Source: Rutstroemia sp. NJR-2017a BVV2
Lineage: Eukaryota > Ascomycota > Leotiomycetes > Helotiales > Rutstroemiaceae
Direction: 5' to 3'
DNA: 64,000 bases
NCBI GenBank assembly: GCA_002946415.1
Contig: NJPS01000013.1
Coordinates: 1,054,001 to 1,118,000 of the forward strand
Every line of letters starts with the position of its first letter. The stretch's first letter is position 1. Position numbers and translations under genes: made by a program. Below are positions 11,085-23,145 of this stretch, one piece after another. A model generated the notes under the pieces. It ran no database searches, was not told the origin of the DNA, and was given only the letters and a program-made list of their open reading frames with translations.

Positions 11085-13347
11085 GTTGTGTTGAAGTGAT
11101 TAGATCTTCCGGCTAAAAGTGTCGTACAGTAGTTCGAAGTAGAGTGAGCGTATTCGTCGTTAAGAACATGCAGGTTGGCTCTGCATTGATATACTTTGTG
11201 ATACTTGAGACTTCTTTAAGAGCTGAAAGCTGGCGTGGCAAGCTGATGATCCTGATTTTGAAGCCTTTAGATGTTTGGGCATATCGAACCATGTTCCTAG
11301 AATTGAGATTATTGTATACAGTAAGTATGGCGCAAAAAAATAGACTACGCCTAATGTAGACCCGCCCACTTTCCGCAGGTAAGCTTGTTTATTGTCAGCA
11401 ATCAGGCCCTCATGTCAGCAAATGCTTTCAGATCATAAGGATAAGGTTGTTTTTTAAAATAACCTTGACATCACCATAGACTGTAACCCGCTACGGAAGT
11501 GACCTTAGTCATTTCAACACTTGCTTGACGAAGACTGCAGCATGGGAACGGTTGGACATTGTGCTAGTCGATACATTAGGACCTATGAGCACCTCTACAA
11601 GTCCGCCAATAAAATTGTTGTGGCCATGGAATTATGTGCTAAGGTATGGATGTGCCGAGCCCCGCGGGATTTGAAGAACGTGCATGGTTGAGGAAGACGC
11701 AGAATGACAAGGGATTCTGAGAATCCATCGAAATTTAGACATGGGTTCATCTTTCTGAAAAGGCTGCAGATGACGACGTGCGTATATTCACCAATCACAG
11801 TGTGATTAACTTGGTCGGTAGAAGGGTATAATTGGGAATTCTGGGGTATAGTGGGACTTGTCGGGTCGTGTACCGATTGCACACGTTGAGCATACGTCCG
11901 AAATGACAATTTAGGACTAGCAGACGCAAAGCATCAAAAGAACCTCCATGTAGGGTTCTGTGACTTTAAACCACACCGACAAAGTGTATTCTGACGACAA
12001 GCGTGGCATTGACATGGAGCTGAAATTGTCTGATTCTAAAAGTGTATGCTGCCTTCTGATACGTCTGTACACATCAAATCGCGGGATAAATCGATCTTAA
12101 AGGCACTCCGTGATTGTGATTTGCGTGTAGATCGGGCCTCGTTGCAGCTAGCAAACGGTGAAGTAGACTGCATAGTAGAAATTTACGAGATGCGACATAT
12201 GACGATGAGACCTCAGTTGCTGTTCTCGCTTGATGAACAGCGTTCTCCGTGTAGTCATCGTACCTCTCTTAGAAGAAGAAAAAGTACCTAGACATTACTA
12301 GATTCAGATTGCCCCTGCACCTTGTAGAACTTTCCAAGGCGCGGAGGCGACTCGTAAACATCCTAATAAGTATAGTAAGTGAAGTATAACTCCTTCCCAA
12401 GAAAAACACATTCGCCATCCCGCTGAAAGATGGCAACGGGGATTTTATGGCCGATGTCACCGATGGAAGAGAGCTCAAGCCTCAAGATCACTAGATGTAT
12501 AGCAAAAAGCGGTTTTTCGCAGGATTCCTGTAAGCGGCGGAAAGTTTTTGAATTGTCAGCACTTTGCAGATGCGCAGGCACGCTGTTGCCAATCAGCGTT
12601 GCCAAAACCAACTCAACGAAACAAGCAATTAGCAAGATGATAGAGCTGCAGGGGATGACAATGAGCAATGTGTAATATCTCATCTCACAAAGCACAGATA
12701 TGCGTTACCATCACGTTGGAAGGGGCTGTGGATATTGCGGAAGAGCAGTGAAGACGACTCGTTCTGGGGTCACGCGTCTATCCCTATTCCAAAAATGGAC
12801 GAACATCGGTTGTAGAAGCGTCAGCTTACATGCTTTAGTTTTTACTAATGATTTCGCTGGTTTGTAATAGTCTCCAAATTTGGAGCAGAGCCAATCTGAG
12901 CCGGTCCCGAGTTGAAACGAGGACGGCAGCTCAGGCAGGGCAGCCAGGGCAGGGCAGCCAGGGCAGGGTCTAGACGGGACACGCAAACGCTTCTAGGCTT
13001 GGTGGCATGAGCTCGAGGTGGTGAGATTTTAAGAAGAGCAAACTGAGCAGCATTCAGCCAAAAGCTTAGCTGTCAGATTCATAAAGAATACAAACTTCTC
13101 AATGGCCAGGACCAAGGGGGACCATTATCCAAATCCATTCTAGCTTCTCCCGACCACGGAACAAGCACGATGGACCGATCCGCCCGCAACAACCTTAATC
13201 CGGCGCCAGCAAATCAACCTCGGCATCTACACTGATGACTAACCATCACAAGCTCAAGCACACATGCAGTCTTAACAAACAACCCCGACCTACCCTAGCA
13301 ATCAACGACGACAACGACCCTCCATTACATATACGCCCTTCCATCCA
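11085..13347. other. 2.3-kb intergenic stretch, no supported gene
   Basis: Both strands hold only short ORFs. The best is a 106-residue minus ORF from the ATG at 12683 with one hydrophobic stretch, without recognisable family or clear splice partners. A short CAGGGCAGC tandem occurs near 12934-12968. The right part, from about 13100, becomes C/A-rich and is likely the PEX2 leader and promoter. Confidence 0.45.
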
Positions 13348-13362
13348 ATGCCCCCCCGATGA
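13348..13362 (+). promoter_or_regulatory. Four-codon uORF overlapping the PEX2 start
   Basis: ATG at 13348 followed by CCC CCC CGA and TGA encodes MPPR; its stop TGA (13360-13362) overlaps the PEX2 ATG (13359-13361) as ATGA. If it lies on the mRNA, ribosomes terminating there would sit on the main start codon, so PEX2 translation would need leaky scanning or re-initiation. The transcript start is not known. Confidence 0.5.
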
Positions 13363-14774
13363 CATCTAACGACTTCACACTCGCGCAACAGCGCCTCGCG
13401 GCCCGACGGCAAGCCCGCGAAATCGCCGCCCAGAACCACCTCACCGCACAACGCGAAGCCTCCCAGCTCGCCGCCCAAGTCTCCTCCCTCCCTTTCCCCT
13501 TCTCACGCCTCGGCCACGCCGGCCTCACCACCTGGGACGCGATCCGGGGCCGCGAGGGGACTCGTCCCGCGTTCCGCGTTGGGCAAGTCGATGCAGAATT
13601 GCTTGATGAAGAACTAGTCGAATTGCTGAAAGGGCAGGTAGGCGAGGGGCTGAAGTATTTCGGGCCGCATATTCTGGACGACTGGTCTGCGGAGATTCTA
13701 CTCGCATTGCGCGCTGTGATTTTCAAGCTCTCGGTCTGGGATCACGATGCGACGTACGGCGCCTCATTGCAGAATCTGCGGTTCACCGATGCGCGGAAAT
13801 CAGGCCCGGTGCTGGTTTCCCCGAGTAAATGGCAGAAGGCACTTTACGGATTATTTACCGTTGGGGGAAAATACGCTTGGACACGCTGGGAGTACTATCT
13901 CCTCGGGCACGACGATGGATACAGCACGCCCTCGCCGCTAATGCAGCGACTGTCCCGTCTCACAACCGGTCTTACGAACATTCACTCCACAGCCGCATTT
14001 GCCTCCTTCCTAGTCTTCCTCGTCAACGGGCGCTACCGCACCCTCCTCGACCGCGTCCTGCGTCTCCGTCTCGCGCCCCCCTCTTCCCAAGTCAGCCGCG
14101 AAGTCTCCTTCGAGTACCTCAACCGCCAACTCGTCTGGCACGCCTTCACCGAATTCCTGCTCTTCGTGCTCCCGCTCGTGGGTATTTCCCGCTGGCGCCG
14201 GATCCTGTCCCGCGCATGGCGCCGCACAAAATCACTCCTCACATCCTCTTCCTCCTCTGATCCCGACGACGAAGACTCCGCTTCCAACGCTAAAGGCGAG
14301 CTCGCGTTCCTCCCCGAACGCACCTGCGCCATCTGCTACCACGACCAGAATTCGCAGACCTCGGAAAACGAAGTCCTGGGCGCGGCGGCGGCGGGGGTGA
14401 TCGGCAGCGCGCAGACGGATATCACGAATCCGTATGAGGCGGAGTGTGGGTGTGTGTATTGTTTTGTGTGTTTGGCGACGCGGCTGGAGGCGGAGGATGG
14501 GGAGGGGTGGGTGTGTTTGAGGTGTGGGAGGGAGGTGAAGGAGGGGAGGCCGTGGAGTGGGGATGTGATCATTGAGGAAGGGGAGGAGGAGAGGGAGAAG
14601 GAGGCGGAGGGGTTGAGGGATGTGGAGCCGAGAGCGGAGGTTGAGGTTGAGGTTGAGGGGAAGAGGGAAGTAGTCGAGGAAGATTCCTCTTCGGATCGCG
14701 CGTCTCAGATGGGGAGGGATGAAACGTATGATCAGGAAGAAGACCAGGGGTTCATGTACGAAGATGAGGAATGA
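13359..14774 (+). CDS. PEX2: Peroxisome assembly protein Pex2 (RING peroxin)
   Basis: A single exon of 471 aa. Pex2 forms, with Pex10 and Pex12, the membrane RING ubiquitin-ligase complex that modifies the import receptor Pex5. The conserved Pex2_Pex12 domain is seen around residues 75-285, with AEILLALRAVIFKLSVWDHD and YGASLQNLRFTDAR; hydrophobic stretches around 213-223 and 263-275 are candidate membrane segments. The RING lies at about 323-389: C323, C326, then CGCVYCFVC (C363, C365, C368, C371) and CLRC (C386, C389), with a low-complexity alanine/glycine insert between the first and second cysteine pairs. Residues beyond ~400 form a long Glu-rich tail (EEGEEEREKEAEG) that is likely disordered and looks longer than needed for the family. 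The start at 13359 is overlapped by a four-codon uORF. Confidence 0.93.
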   Translation: MTSNDFTLAQQRLAARRQAREIAAQNHLTAQREASQLAAQVSSLPFPFSRLGHAGLTTWDAIRGREGTRPAFRVGQVDAELLDEELVELLKGQVGEGLKYFGPHILDDWSAEILLALRAVIFKLSVWDHDATYGASLQNLRFTDARKSGPVLVSPSKWQKALYGLFTVGGKYAWTRWEYYLLGHDDGYSTPSPLMQRLSRLTTGLTNIHSTAAFASFLVFLVNGRYRTLLDRVLRLRLAPPSSQVSREVSFEYLNRQLVWHAFTEFLLFVLPLVGISRWRRILSRAWRRTKSLLTSSSSSDPDDEDSASNAKGELAFLPERTCAICYHDQNSQTSENEVLGAAAAGVIGSAQTDITNPYEAECGCVYCFVCLATRLEAEDGEGWVCLRCGREVKEGRPWSGDVIIEEGEEEREKEAEGLRDVEPRAEVEVEVEGKREVVEEDSSSDRASQMGRDETYDQEEDQGFMYEDEE

Positions 14775-15225
14775 TTGATTGATGGATGATGTGGAAAGGG
14801 AAATGGATTCCTAGCTGTAGCATCTGGTCTGATACCTTTGGACGATTATTTTGGGTGTTGGGATTTGGGCGTCACGTTATATCGGAATAGGAGTTCTTGG
14901 GATGTGATGGAATGGGGAAAATGGATTCGGTGAAGCGTTTGGGTGCTTGCGTGCTGGTAAGAAAAATATGTTATAAATAATGCAGGTGCAATTGCGCTGG
15001 AACGAATTTAATTATTATTACTATTATATTAGATAAGTGTGAGAATTCTATCTTCTAAATCGTGAAAGACGTGTGTACACATGCCCACCTTGTAAGTACA
15101 TCATAGGTATCTTCCCATTCCAACGCCAGCCAGCCGACATAGAAATCATCTGTCCATCCATCCATGTTTTGCACGATATTTCCTCTCCGGCAACTCCATC
15201 TGCCAAGATCACATACATTTCATCC
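14775..15225. other. Intergenic between convergent genes
   Basis: Contains the 3' flanks of PEX2 and the membrane-protein gene. An AT-rich patch at about 15005-15035 could serve 3'-end formation. No gene is seen. Confidence 0.5.
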
Positions 15226-16196
15226 CTACTTCTCCCACATCCTCACAGTCTCCAACTCCACCTCCCCAGTGCCCATCCCCCTCCCCCCGTAAAACTTCCC
15301 GTGCTTCCCCATCTTCTCCTCCGTAACCCACTTCCTCGCCGCAACCAAGCCCCTCACCGCCGCAAAAATAATACAAATCGCCACCGCAATCCCAAACACA
15401 TACGCCGCCACGAGTCCATTCTTCGCCTCCGCTGGATTCAGGAACGAATACACATACTGATGTTTCGTCGCGACGGTAATATACGCAAGGCCCAGATAGC
15501 AGGCCAGGATGGCAATCAGCCAGAGGAGATGGATCCACGGCGCGGGGTTGGTGCGCGTGAAGAAGATCTCGAATAGCGCGAAACAGGTGTTGAGCGCGTG
15601 TTCGGAGATGTTGGACCAGGCGGTGAAGACTTGCGGGAACCAGCCGGTGGGGTAGACGCCCCGGAAGATGACGCCCCAGTAGACGATGGTGACGAGGAGA
15701 GGGAAGGTGGTGATGGTTGTGTAGAAGAGGGCGTGCAGGGCTTGGAGGGGGCGGGGGAGTCGGTTGAGGAGCGGGGTGCCGCCGTGGAGGGCATAGGAGA
15801 AGGTGTGGATGGCGGCGGTGAGGAAGTAGAAGGCTATGCCCCAGTAACAGAGGACTGGTAGGGTGGTTAGTAATAGCTTATGAGATGGAGTGTAGGATAA
15901 GGGAGGGGTATGGAAACATACTGGTGAAGTAGGAGAATTCGAAGCGGGCCATAGCAGTTCCATTTTTGTACCTAGCTATTTCCCAGAAGATAACGAAGAG
16001 AAGGACAAAGAAGGCATAGAATGACTATGGTATGTTAGATTTGGTTGTAGGGGTTCGTATTTGAGCCAATACTTACGATGGCAGCTCTGACGACGAAGAG
16101 TACCCATGGTGGCAGTAACCAAGAAGTCTCGAAGCGATGACTTGGATCCCAGATATCGTCTCCGAACTTGAAGACGTGCAATTTAGTGCTTACCAT
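15226..16196 (-). CDS. Multi-pass membrane protein, FAR-17a/AIG1-like
   Basis: Three exons (16196-16077, 16024-15922, 15854-15226) give 283 aa with consistent phases. The protein opens with a short cytosolic segment ending in DPSHRFETSWLLPPWVLF and has about six hydrophobic segments, including SFYAFFVLLFVIFW, LCYWGIAFYFLTAAIHTFSY, TTFPLLVTIVYWGVIF, WIHLLWLIAILACYLGLAYI and GLVAAYVFGIAVAICIIFA. This layout and motifs such as WSNISEHALNTCFALFEI resemble fungal proteins commonly annotated as FAR-17a/AIG1-like (the animal relatives are lipid hydrolases) or rolling-stone-like. I rely on memory for that label, and catalytic residues were not checked. Convergent with PEX2. The C-terminus is basic and probably cytosolic. 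Confidence 0.7.
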
Positions 16197-19107
16197 GACG
16201 ACTTCGGGCCCTCAGGGACTTCGCGAAAGGTTAACCGGTCGACACAGAAGAAGAATGACTTTTCTAGATAAAGTTTGGACGAAAGTCTTGGGAAGTAATG
16301 CGTGATATCTGATCACAGCAAATTGACAAAAAGGTTTGAAGAAAAGTCTAGAAGGAACCCGTGCGACAGAAGAGGTAATGTCCAAAGTCTGTGGAGATGA
16401 AGGGAGAGGTGCGAATGCAAACTCGAAATTTCTCCAGTTAAAAAATGATATGGTATGCCCTGGAATTTGTCTCGCAGAACCCTGTTCGGTGCCTGAGATA
16501 ACGATGGCAAGGGGTTCCAGCAATTGGTCTATCCTTGCACTTCAGACGAGATAGGTGCTCAATGCCGACGAACAGTGGGGAAAATGGAGGTTGCGTGAAA
16601 TTTGTGTTTGTGGCTGCGACGTCGTAAGTGGATGCCGTACTGCATTTGGCGACGGAAGAAGATTTGAGGACGACGTATTTTTGGAGAGAGACAAACAGAG
16701 GGAATGGAATGGTAAGGGATTGAGTGAGTGAGCGAGAGTCAGGAAGAAATAAAAATAACTATCACACTTGGACTTTTGGACTTTTGGGCTTTTCAAAATG
16801 CGAAAGAAATTGGAAGGTTGAGTGTGGAAACTAGCAAAATAGACTTTGCGAGAGATTGCTTTTCCTGGCGTGAGACTACTGACATACTGTATTGACCTAG
16901 TGTCCGCCGTCAAGCTTCGTTTCTGGGCAAACAAAAGCAACTTGACCATCCAAACCACCCCGTGCGAAATTCGAAATTCGAATATCCATATCCATCATTC
17001 CCATGTGCACCCGCCATTTAGAGTTTGATGTTGCAGAGCTCCGATTATTCAACTTCATGGTAGCGCAGTCGATAGCTGGGCTGGCTGATCGTCGGGACAG
17101 CTCTCACCGTTCACAGAGTCGTCGTGGTATCAGGCACCCGTCGCAGAAGCCATGTTCGAATTACCGCAGGAAGGACGGGTATAGCCGTTGCCATCTGCCG
17201 ATGATGAAGCTGCGGCTGCGCTGAATTTGACGTCCTGATGAGTCTGATGCTCGAGAAGCTTGCTCGCGGCAAGTACGCAATGATACAGCACGGTTCTAGT
17301 GGCAACAGCTGTCGGATGTATCGACGGCGATCAGCTGAATAGTCGACTACGTTTGATCTGCTTACCGATGGGTTGCTGTCAACAACTCTCACCGACTTGT
17401 ATATTAATGTCGTCAAGCTGCTCCAGATGGTGGATGCTCACTGTACATAGCATGTCAATTGTGTCGTGGTCGGTGGGACAGCATGTACGATGCTTCGTCT
17501 CTTGCTATGGGAGCATACTTCCTGCCTGCAGCATGGTAGCCGAGTTCTTCAGCTTTAGATCCGGCGCCTCGACATCATATCGTGCCCAATGACTTCGGTG
17601 CCTCCAATGCGAGGTTGAAGTTGTGGAAGATCGACGCGCTGAAAAGCGATAGATGAGCGATAAATGGTCCGTGACGATTACAGTCGCTTCTGCAAATCCA
17701 ACGGCGAGGACTGTCAAGTTCCCACTGCATCTGCGGAGATTTAGCGTGATAGTCTGTCTTGGATGAGTATTTGTCAAATTGCGACTCCTAGTCAATGAGT
17801 GCGGGCGACGTAAGATGTCGACATCCAACATCCGGTTAGATAAATTAATGATATATGATAATCCCGTGGGCTCCCGTGGGCTGTTGAGATAATAACCAAC
17901 GCAAAAGGGATATCAATATCAATGGGAAGCTTGGGTGTAATTATTGCCCCATACCACTAACATTTGCAAAATGCAAAATATTGAGGAAAAGGGGATTTCT
18001 GACGACATTTTCCCCGTCTCAGACCAGAATTATACCTTCGTAAGATTGTCAATAAAATGTTTCTTAAATCAACCAGCAATATTGGACCACGTAGATTGGA
18101 GTAGGATCAAACAGTCGCAAACAGCTGTGCCTCACCAAAAGCCCAAGTACAGATAAGGAGATAACAGAAACACACATGTTTGCAGTCAGTCACTCCTCAC
18201 TCCATCCCTCGGTGGAATACAACCTTCTTTTCATATGCATATTCATTACAGAGCTCGAGCTCCAGCTCCAGCGGGATAATTCGGCAACAGTGCAAGTGCA
18301 AGTCTCAGCACAGGCATATCGTGGGTGATATAGATAGAAATGGGCTAGGAAAGCGAACCCGATACGGAAAGATTCTGACCCCAATCCAGGAAGTTGCGCG
18401 GAGATGATTCAAATCTGGACGTCGATGAATGTCTGTGTGTACTCAATTTTCCAGATTGGTGGAACCTTTACTAGTTGCGGTACGAAGTGGTGCAAGAGAT
18501 ATCACGACAGGATCTGTGACTGACTCCTTTTGTTGTTCATACGTGAAAAGGAGCTTTCAGGAGCTTTCAATGGCAGACTGGCAGTCAATTGACATCAAAT
18601 AACCTTAGGCGCACGCTTGCCGACCAGCACGTATACGTACTGTGCGAAGGCCAGGAGTAAGAGTACGTACTGACTTGCTTTGGCACCGTCACTCCACAAA
18701 ATCCGATGATTTACATATACAACGGGGCAAGCACAAGCAAGCAATACTTAGTCCTGGGTTCGATAAACGATGTGGCTTAAACGGCTTCAACATGAGATGA
18801 GATCTCAGCCAATAGACGGCCAACAACTCAAAGGATCAAATCATGGCTGCCAGCGCCCCGAGAAATAATCCTTGAACCTCCACTCGTTCGCTCCACCAGA
18901 ACAGAAGTTGGGCGGTTTTCCTGGTGAGGCACGGTACTGGAGATATCCCATGCAGTCGTCGTGTGCAGGACAATAAGGTTACTCCGTGGATGGGAGAACA
19001 GTGATATTGTACTTCGGAGTCAGGCTAGAGCGGCAGTTAGAAATCCAAGCTGCAGAGTATTACTGCATGCTGTATTGCAACCAGCACGGAGACATTCATT
19101 TCTTGGT

Positions 19108-19160
19108 ACTAGGTATCGCTATTGCCATTGCCATTGCCGTTGGCGTTGGCGTTGGCGTTG
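19108..19160. repeat. Two adjacent hexanucleotide arrays (ATTGCC then GTTGGC)
   Basis: About four copies of ATTGCC are followed directly by about four copies of GTTGGC. Read on the plus strand, the frame would encode alternating Ala-Ile then Val-Gly, but the surrounding ORF is short and unsupported. Confidence 0.8.
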
Positions 19161-19380
19161 CACGGGTCCTGTCCGTATCTCGGAGAACGAGCCGAAAAGC
19201 TATATCATATCATCCAATGTTTCCATGCCAAGACGTCGAATTTCACGCTTCTTTTCGTCCGTTTCGTTTCTCCTTGTTCTCGAATAGTAACAATTTAAAC
19301 AATTAAATACTTTTATGCCCGTAAGACTTTTCCATCCCATTTTCCCCTCCAAAGAGCTCTCGTCCAATCGAAGCGCACAC

Positions 19381-19406
19381 GGCTACGGCTACGGCTACGG
19401 CTACCC
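19381..19406. repeat. GGCTAC hexanucleotide array
   Basis: Four tandem copies of the six-base unit GGCTAC upstream of the 698-aa protein gene. Confidence 0.8.
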
Positions 19407-20138
19407 TTCCACTTCGATCGGCCCCTTCCAAAAGCACTTGCACCGTACCTTACCTTAGATTCTTAGAACCATCTTTACCTTGTACCCTCTTTTCACCCTT
19501 CTTTCCTCCTCCTCCTCCTCCTCCCAACTTTCAACCCACAATCGCACTACCGCACAACGCACAACCCACCATCATTCATTTTCCTTCACTTCGCATACCG
19601 CCATTACCACTTCAATCTCACATTCCTTACTTCAAACTGTCTCTTGTTAACGAAACAAATACGCCGATGCACCAGACTGAGACTTGAAACAAACTCCTCG
19701 AGCCCGCAATTAACGTCGATCGCTCCACACAAGGTTTCCCCCCATGGCTTAAAATAAAACAGACCTAAAGGAACGGGATGAACGCGATTCTATACTAAAA
19801 GAGCACTGCGGTTTCTGAAAGCCTTGCGCCGATAGCCTTTCCCCCATCTGCACGTTCCTAGCTACTGCTGTACTAGTCCTCCGTTGCCCACTGCAGTACG
19901 GGTCTTGAACTACGATATCTCCCTGTTGTGAAGGTGCTGGGGCCTTGTCCCTTCTTCGCCATCTCGTATTTTCCGATATCTGAGCTCTAGAAGGTGCATC
20001 TCCCGTACTATCACACGCACATTGTTCCCATCTACAAAAGTATCAAGCCACCCACCAAAACTTATATGCAGCTAAGGAGGCTATTTGCTCCATGTAGCAC
20101 TATTGCAATCTTACATAAAGTCTAACTAGACGCGCGCC

Positions 20139-22288
20139 ATGGCCTTCTACGACTCTTCTTCTGACCACGAAGGTCTTCCGATCATCATCGAACCCGATGA
20201 TGATGAATCGCTGTTCGAAATGAGAATTGACGATACTAAGATGAACGTCGACACTATGAAAGAGGTCTCTAAGGGGAGAATAACCGTGCCCAAGCATCCA
20301 ATTGCATCGATGCAGGGCGCCTTCGCGGAATCAATGCAAGAGGCTGCCCAGAGGCCCCCTCGAGAAATACCCAAGATCGGCGATGCGGCCACTCGACGAA
20401 AGATCCTCCTCGACCAAGACATTTCCGAAGATACATATTCAATGCGATGGCAGAGGAAACCGGGTCAAAAATATCATGAGCTATGGAAGTTGATGGCACA
20501 AATATCATTTGGGATTTATCTCCTGCTCAATGGGATTGCAAAGGATGAAGAACAGGTCATGTCAATACTGCAGGGGCATGTGGATGAGGTCGATGGATTC
20601 TTGGAGACGACCTTGGAAGACTTCGACCTGGCACAGACCGATATTGAGGAACGATTGAAGTACCTCAAGCTTCCCCTCGAGAACATCTCCATTTTCGATG
20701 CCATGTTGGAGGATCGGGCTTTCAGGTCACAAATCGTCAGTGGCAATGAGAAGATCGAGCATGTCATAACTCGTACCGCCACGGCTATGAAGAGTACTCT
20801 GGTCGACGCACAACAAGGAATGGATGCTTGCAAGGAGTTCACAATTTACCTGGCGGAGGAACAGGACAATCAGACCTGGAGACGGTTGCGACCTAACATG
20901 GGGAGAGTTTTCGATGCAATGTGTGGAAATGTGGAAGGGTGGCACAAAGCTTATGTCTCCTTACAGACTAAGGGGAACAATTTGGGGGTTGCATTGGTAC
21001 AATTAGGATCGATCGTTGCAGAAATGGATCGGAGGGCTGCTGAGATAAGTCGCGAGTCAAGAGTAAGCCAAGTCTGCAGGATCGGTCTTACTCCATCAAT
21101 TAATCATTTTTCCAGTTCAGCAAGTCATCACCGAGCCAAGCACAAGCTTCTCCGCCCCCGCACATATCCAAAGCATTACGACAATCTATGATCAAAAACC
21201 TTCCAAACGATCCCAGCCCTATAACTCCAGCAATACAAGCAACGTTACCGGCGTTCTCCATGGTACAAGATCGAGAAAAATCTCCAGAACCAGAAGACTC
21301 GGATTCTCTTAGCGAGGAAGAGGAGCCCGAACCACTTTATACTCTCAAGCCTCACACATACTCACCTATCCTTCAACCAACCGTATATACCCCGAAGCCA
21401 TCCCCTCGAAGTTCCCCTAAGCCTCCGGAGCCTACACCTCAACCGAAGCTCCAACCTGCCCCTGAAGTAAAGAGGAAATCATCAATTCGAAAGCGATTTT
21501 CTTTGAAACGAAAAGATGAACAGTCCAATGAAAGTCCGACGGAAATGGGCTCTAGAATCACAACAGTGGTAGACTCATCCGTCGATCCTTACTGGGGTCC
21601 TCGCCAGTACGTGAATTCTCGCGATCGATCGAGTCATTCTCCAGTCCCAGTCGAGCAGAGAAGACCATCAACCACGAGGGAAACCACGAGGGAAAACCCG
21701 GTGAGCATTCCGCGCCGCCCAGAATTAAACGTCAATACTCCTCCATCTCGTGGAGTCGACTCGGCATATTGTTCTGATCTTGACCCACCATTCCCAGTCC
21801 GTTCGATGCAACAATCTTTGGCATCACCATCTTCCATCCAATCACCATTATCATCAACCTCAGCACCCGGTTTATTAACCACCCGCGAGGTTCCCCCAAT
21901 AATGTCTAGAGAATTCCTCCCATCCCCCAGATCTGATAAGCAGTTCTTCCGCCCCGTCAACGCAAGCCCGCATTCGCCGCTCCAACGACCATGGACAGCA
22001 GCCCCCATGAACCATAATGAGCGCACACAGAGCTCGCTAGGCAATCGTCTTCAGGCTCCAAGTCGAATGGGAATGAGCATGATGAGCGATATGACGACGG
22101 TGACGATGGAGGATGGGAAAAAAGTTAAGAAGAAGAGAAGCGCGTTTGGGTGGTTGAAAAAAGCGTTCTCATTGAGTGAGGAGGAGAGAGCGGAATATGA
22201 AGAGAGGAGGAGAAGACAGGAACCCGATCCTTATTACGAACAGAGACCGCCGAGACAGTTTCTGGATGGGAAGAGAATTCGGGGGTAG
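20139..22288 (+). CDS. Conserved fungal protein of unknown function, coiled-coil/proline-rich
   Basis: Two exons (20139-21062 and 21116-22288) give 698 aa; the 53-nt intron is in phase 0. The ATG context gcgccATGg is good. The first ~310 residues are mostly helical in character, with long charged heptad-like stretches (for example VMSILQGHVDEVDGFLETTL and LAEEQDNQTWRRLRPNMG), so a coiled-coil or helical-bundle domain is likely. Residues ~320-620 are Pro/Ser-rich and probably disordered (PKPSPRSSPKPPEPTPQPK). The last ~70 residues are basic and end with a conserved-looking GKKVKKKRSAFGWLKKAFSL segment that could be amphipathic and bind membrane or a partner. No signal peptide is seen. I do not recognise a named family; the split (helical head, disordered middle, basic amphipathic tail) resembles fungal cortical or scaffold proteins, but that is inference only. 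Confidence 0.82.
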
Positions 22289-22315
22289 GAATATGGTGGG
22301 AATATAATTGCATCT

Positions 22316-22340
22316 GAACCAGCAGGCAGGCAGGCAGGCG
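22316..22340. repeat. AGGC tetranucleotide array
   Basis: Tandem GGCA/AGGC units directly after the stop of the 698-aa protein gene, grading into a CG-rich GAGCGGGC stretch. Confidence 0.6.
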
Positions 22341-23107
22341 CGCGGACGGACGAGCGGGCGAGCGAAGCGAAAATGAGCAAGCATGCGTTTGATCGATTGT
22401 AAACATGATACCCTTTCTGCATATGCATTTTTTCATTTTTGTTTTTTTATTCACCCTCCTTTGTTTCTAGCTCCTTTTATTTTTAAGGTTCCCATATTGC
22501 TTCGAAGGCTTTCTTGATTCTTTATTGGAATTGCCTGGGATGGGATGTGGGTTAACCGTTGGCGAATGGGGTCTTTTTTGTTGCTTTGGCTTTGGCTCTG
22601 GCTTTGATGCTAAGTAAGGGGCGTTTGGCAGGGTAGCGATGGAGTTTTGGGAACTAGGAATTCGGGATTTGGGATCGAGGGCGAGGGTATGGATGCAGGT
22701 ATTGGCTGTGGATTATGGGGTGGGGGAGGAATGGATGGACGGGCTAGGGATGAAAGGAGGGTGGGAGGAATTTTCATTTTATTGCTTGAGGGGATTGGAA
22801 GAAAATACTGGCAGATGGAAGGGAACGGAAGAAAAGAAAGGGGATGGGTCAAAAAGAAGAAGAAGAAGAAGAATTGGGAGAGGAGTCTCTTGATGGAAAT
22901 GGATGGGGTAGTAGGGTGAAAGGGGGTTGGGAAAAAGGGGAAAGGCCGACTTTCGCTAAAAGGAAGGATGCATGGATGGATGGATGCATGGATGGAGGGA
23001 TGGAAAATTTTTATAAAAACTTAAAATATAAATCTTAATGATATTTACACTCATCATGGCTCTTGTGTTGGGTTTGAGTTGTATCGTGTTAATCATGCTT
23101 GCTGGTT

Positions 23108-23145
23108 TGTGTGGGTGAGTGGGTGAGTGGGTGAGTGGGTGAGCA
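23108..23145. repeat. GTGAGTGG octanucleotide array
   Basis: About four tandem copies of GTGAGTGG in the desert; preceded at 22965-23000 by ATGG-type repeats. Confidence 0.7.

Larger units (their letters stand above)
16197..20138. other. 3.9-kb gene-poor stretch
   Basis: No ORF on either strand has family resemblance, good length or coherent splice pattern. The last ~800 bases before 20139 are pyrimidine-rich with several simple repeats, and probably contain the promoter and a long 5' leader of the downstream gene. Simple repeats inside are listed separately. Confidence 0.5.

Noticed and set aside
11595..11909. 104-residue minus ORF
   Set aside because: Composition and lack of any motif fit a chance ORF.
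12363..12695. Hydrophobic 106-residue ORF on the minus strand
   Set aside because: No family resemblance, no splice partners and ordinary intergenic surroundings.
14033..14572. Minus ORFs across PEX2
   Set aside because: Shadow frames of the PEX2 coding region.
16542..16958. 138-residue minus ORF upstream of the membrane-protein gene
   Set aside because: Ser/Leu-rich random composition with no domain or intron logic.
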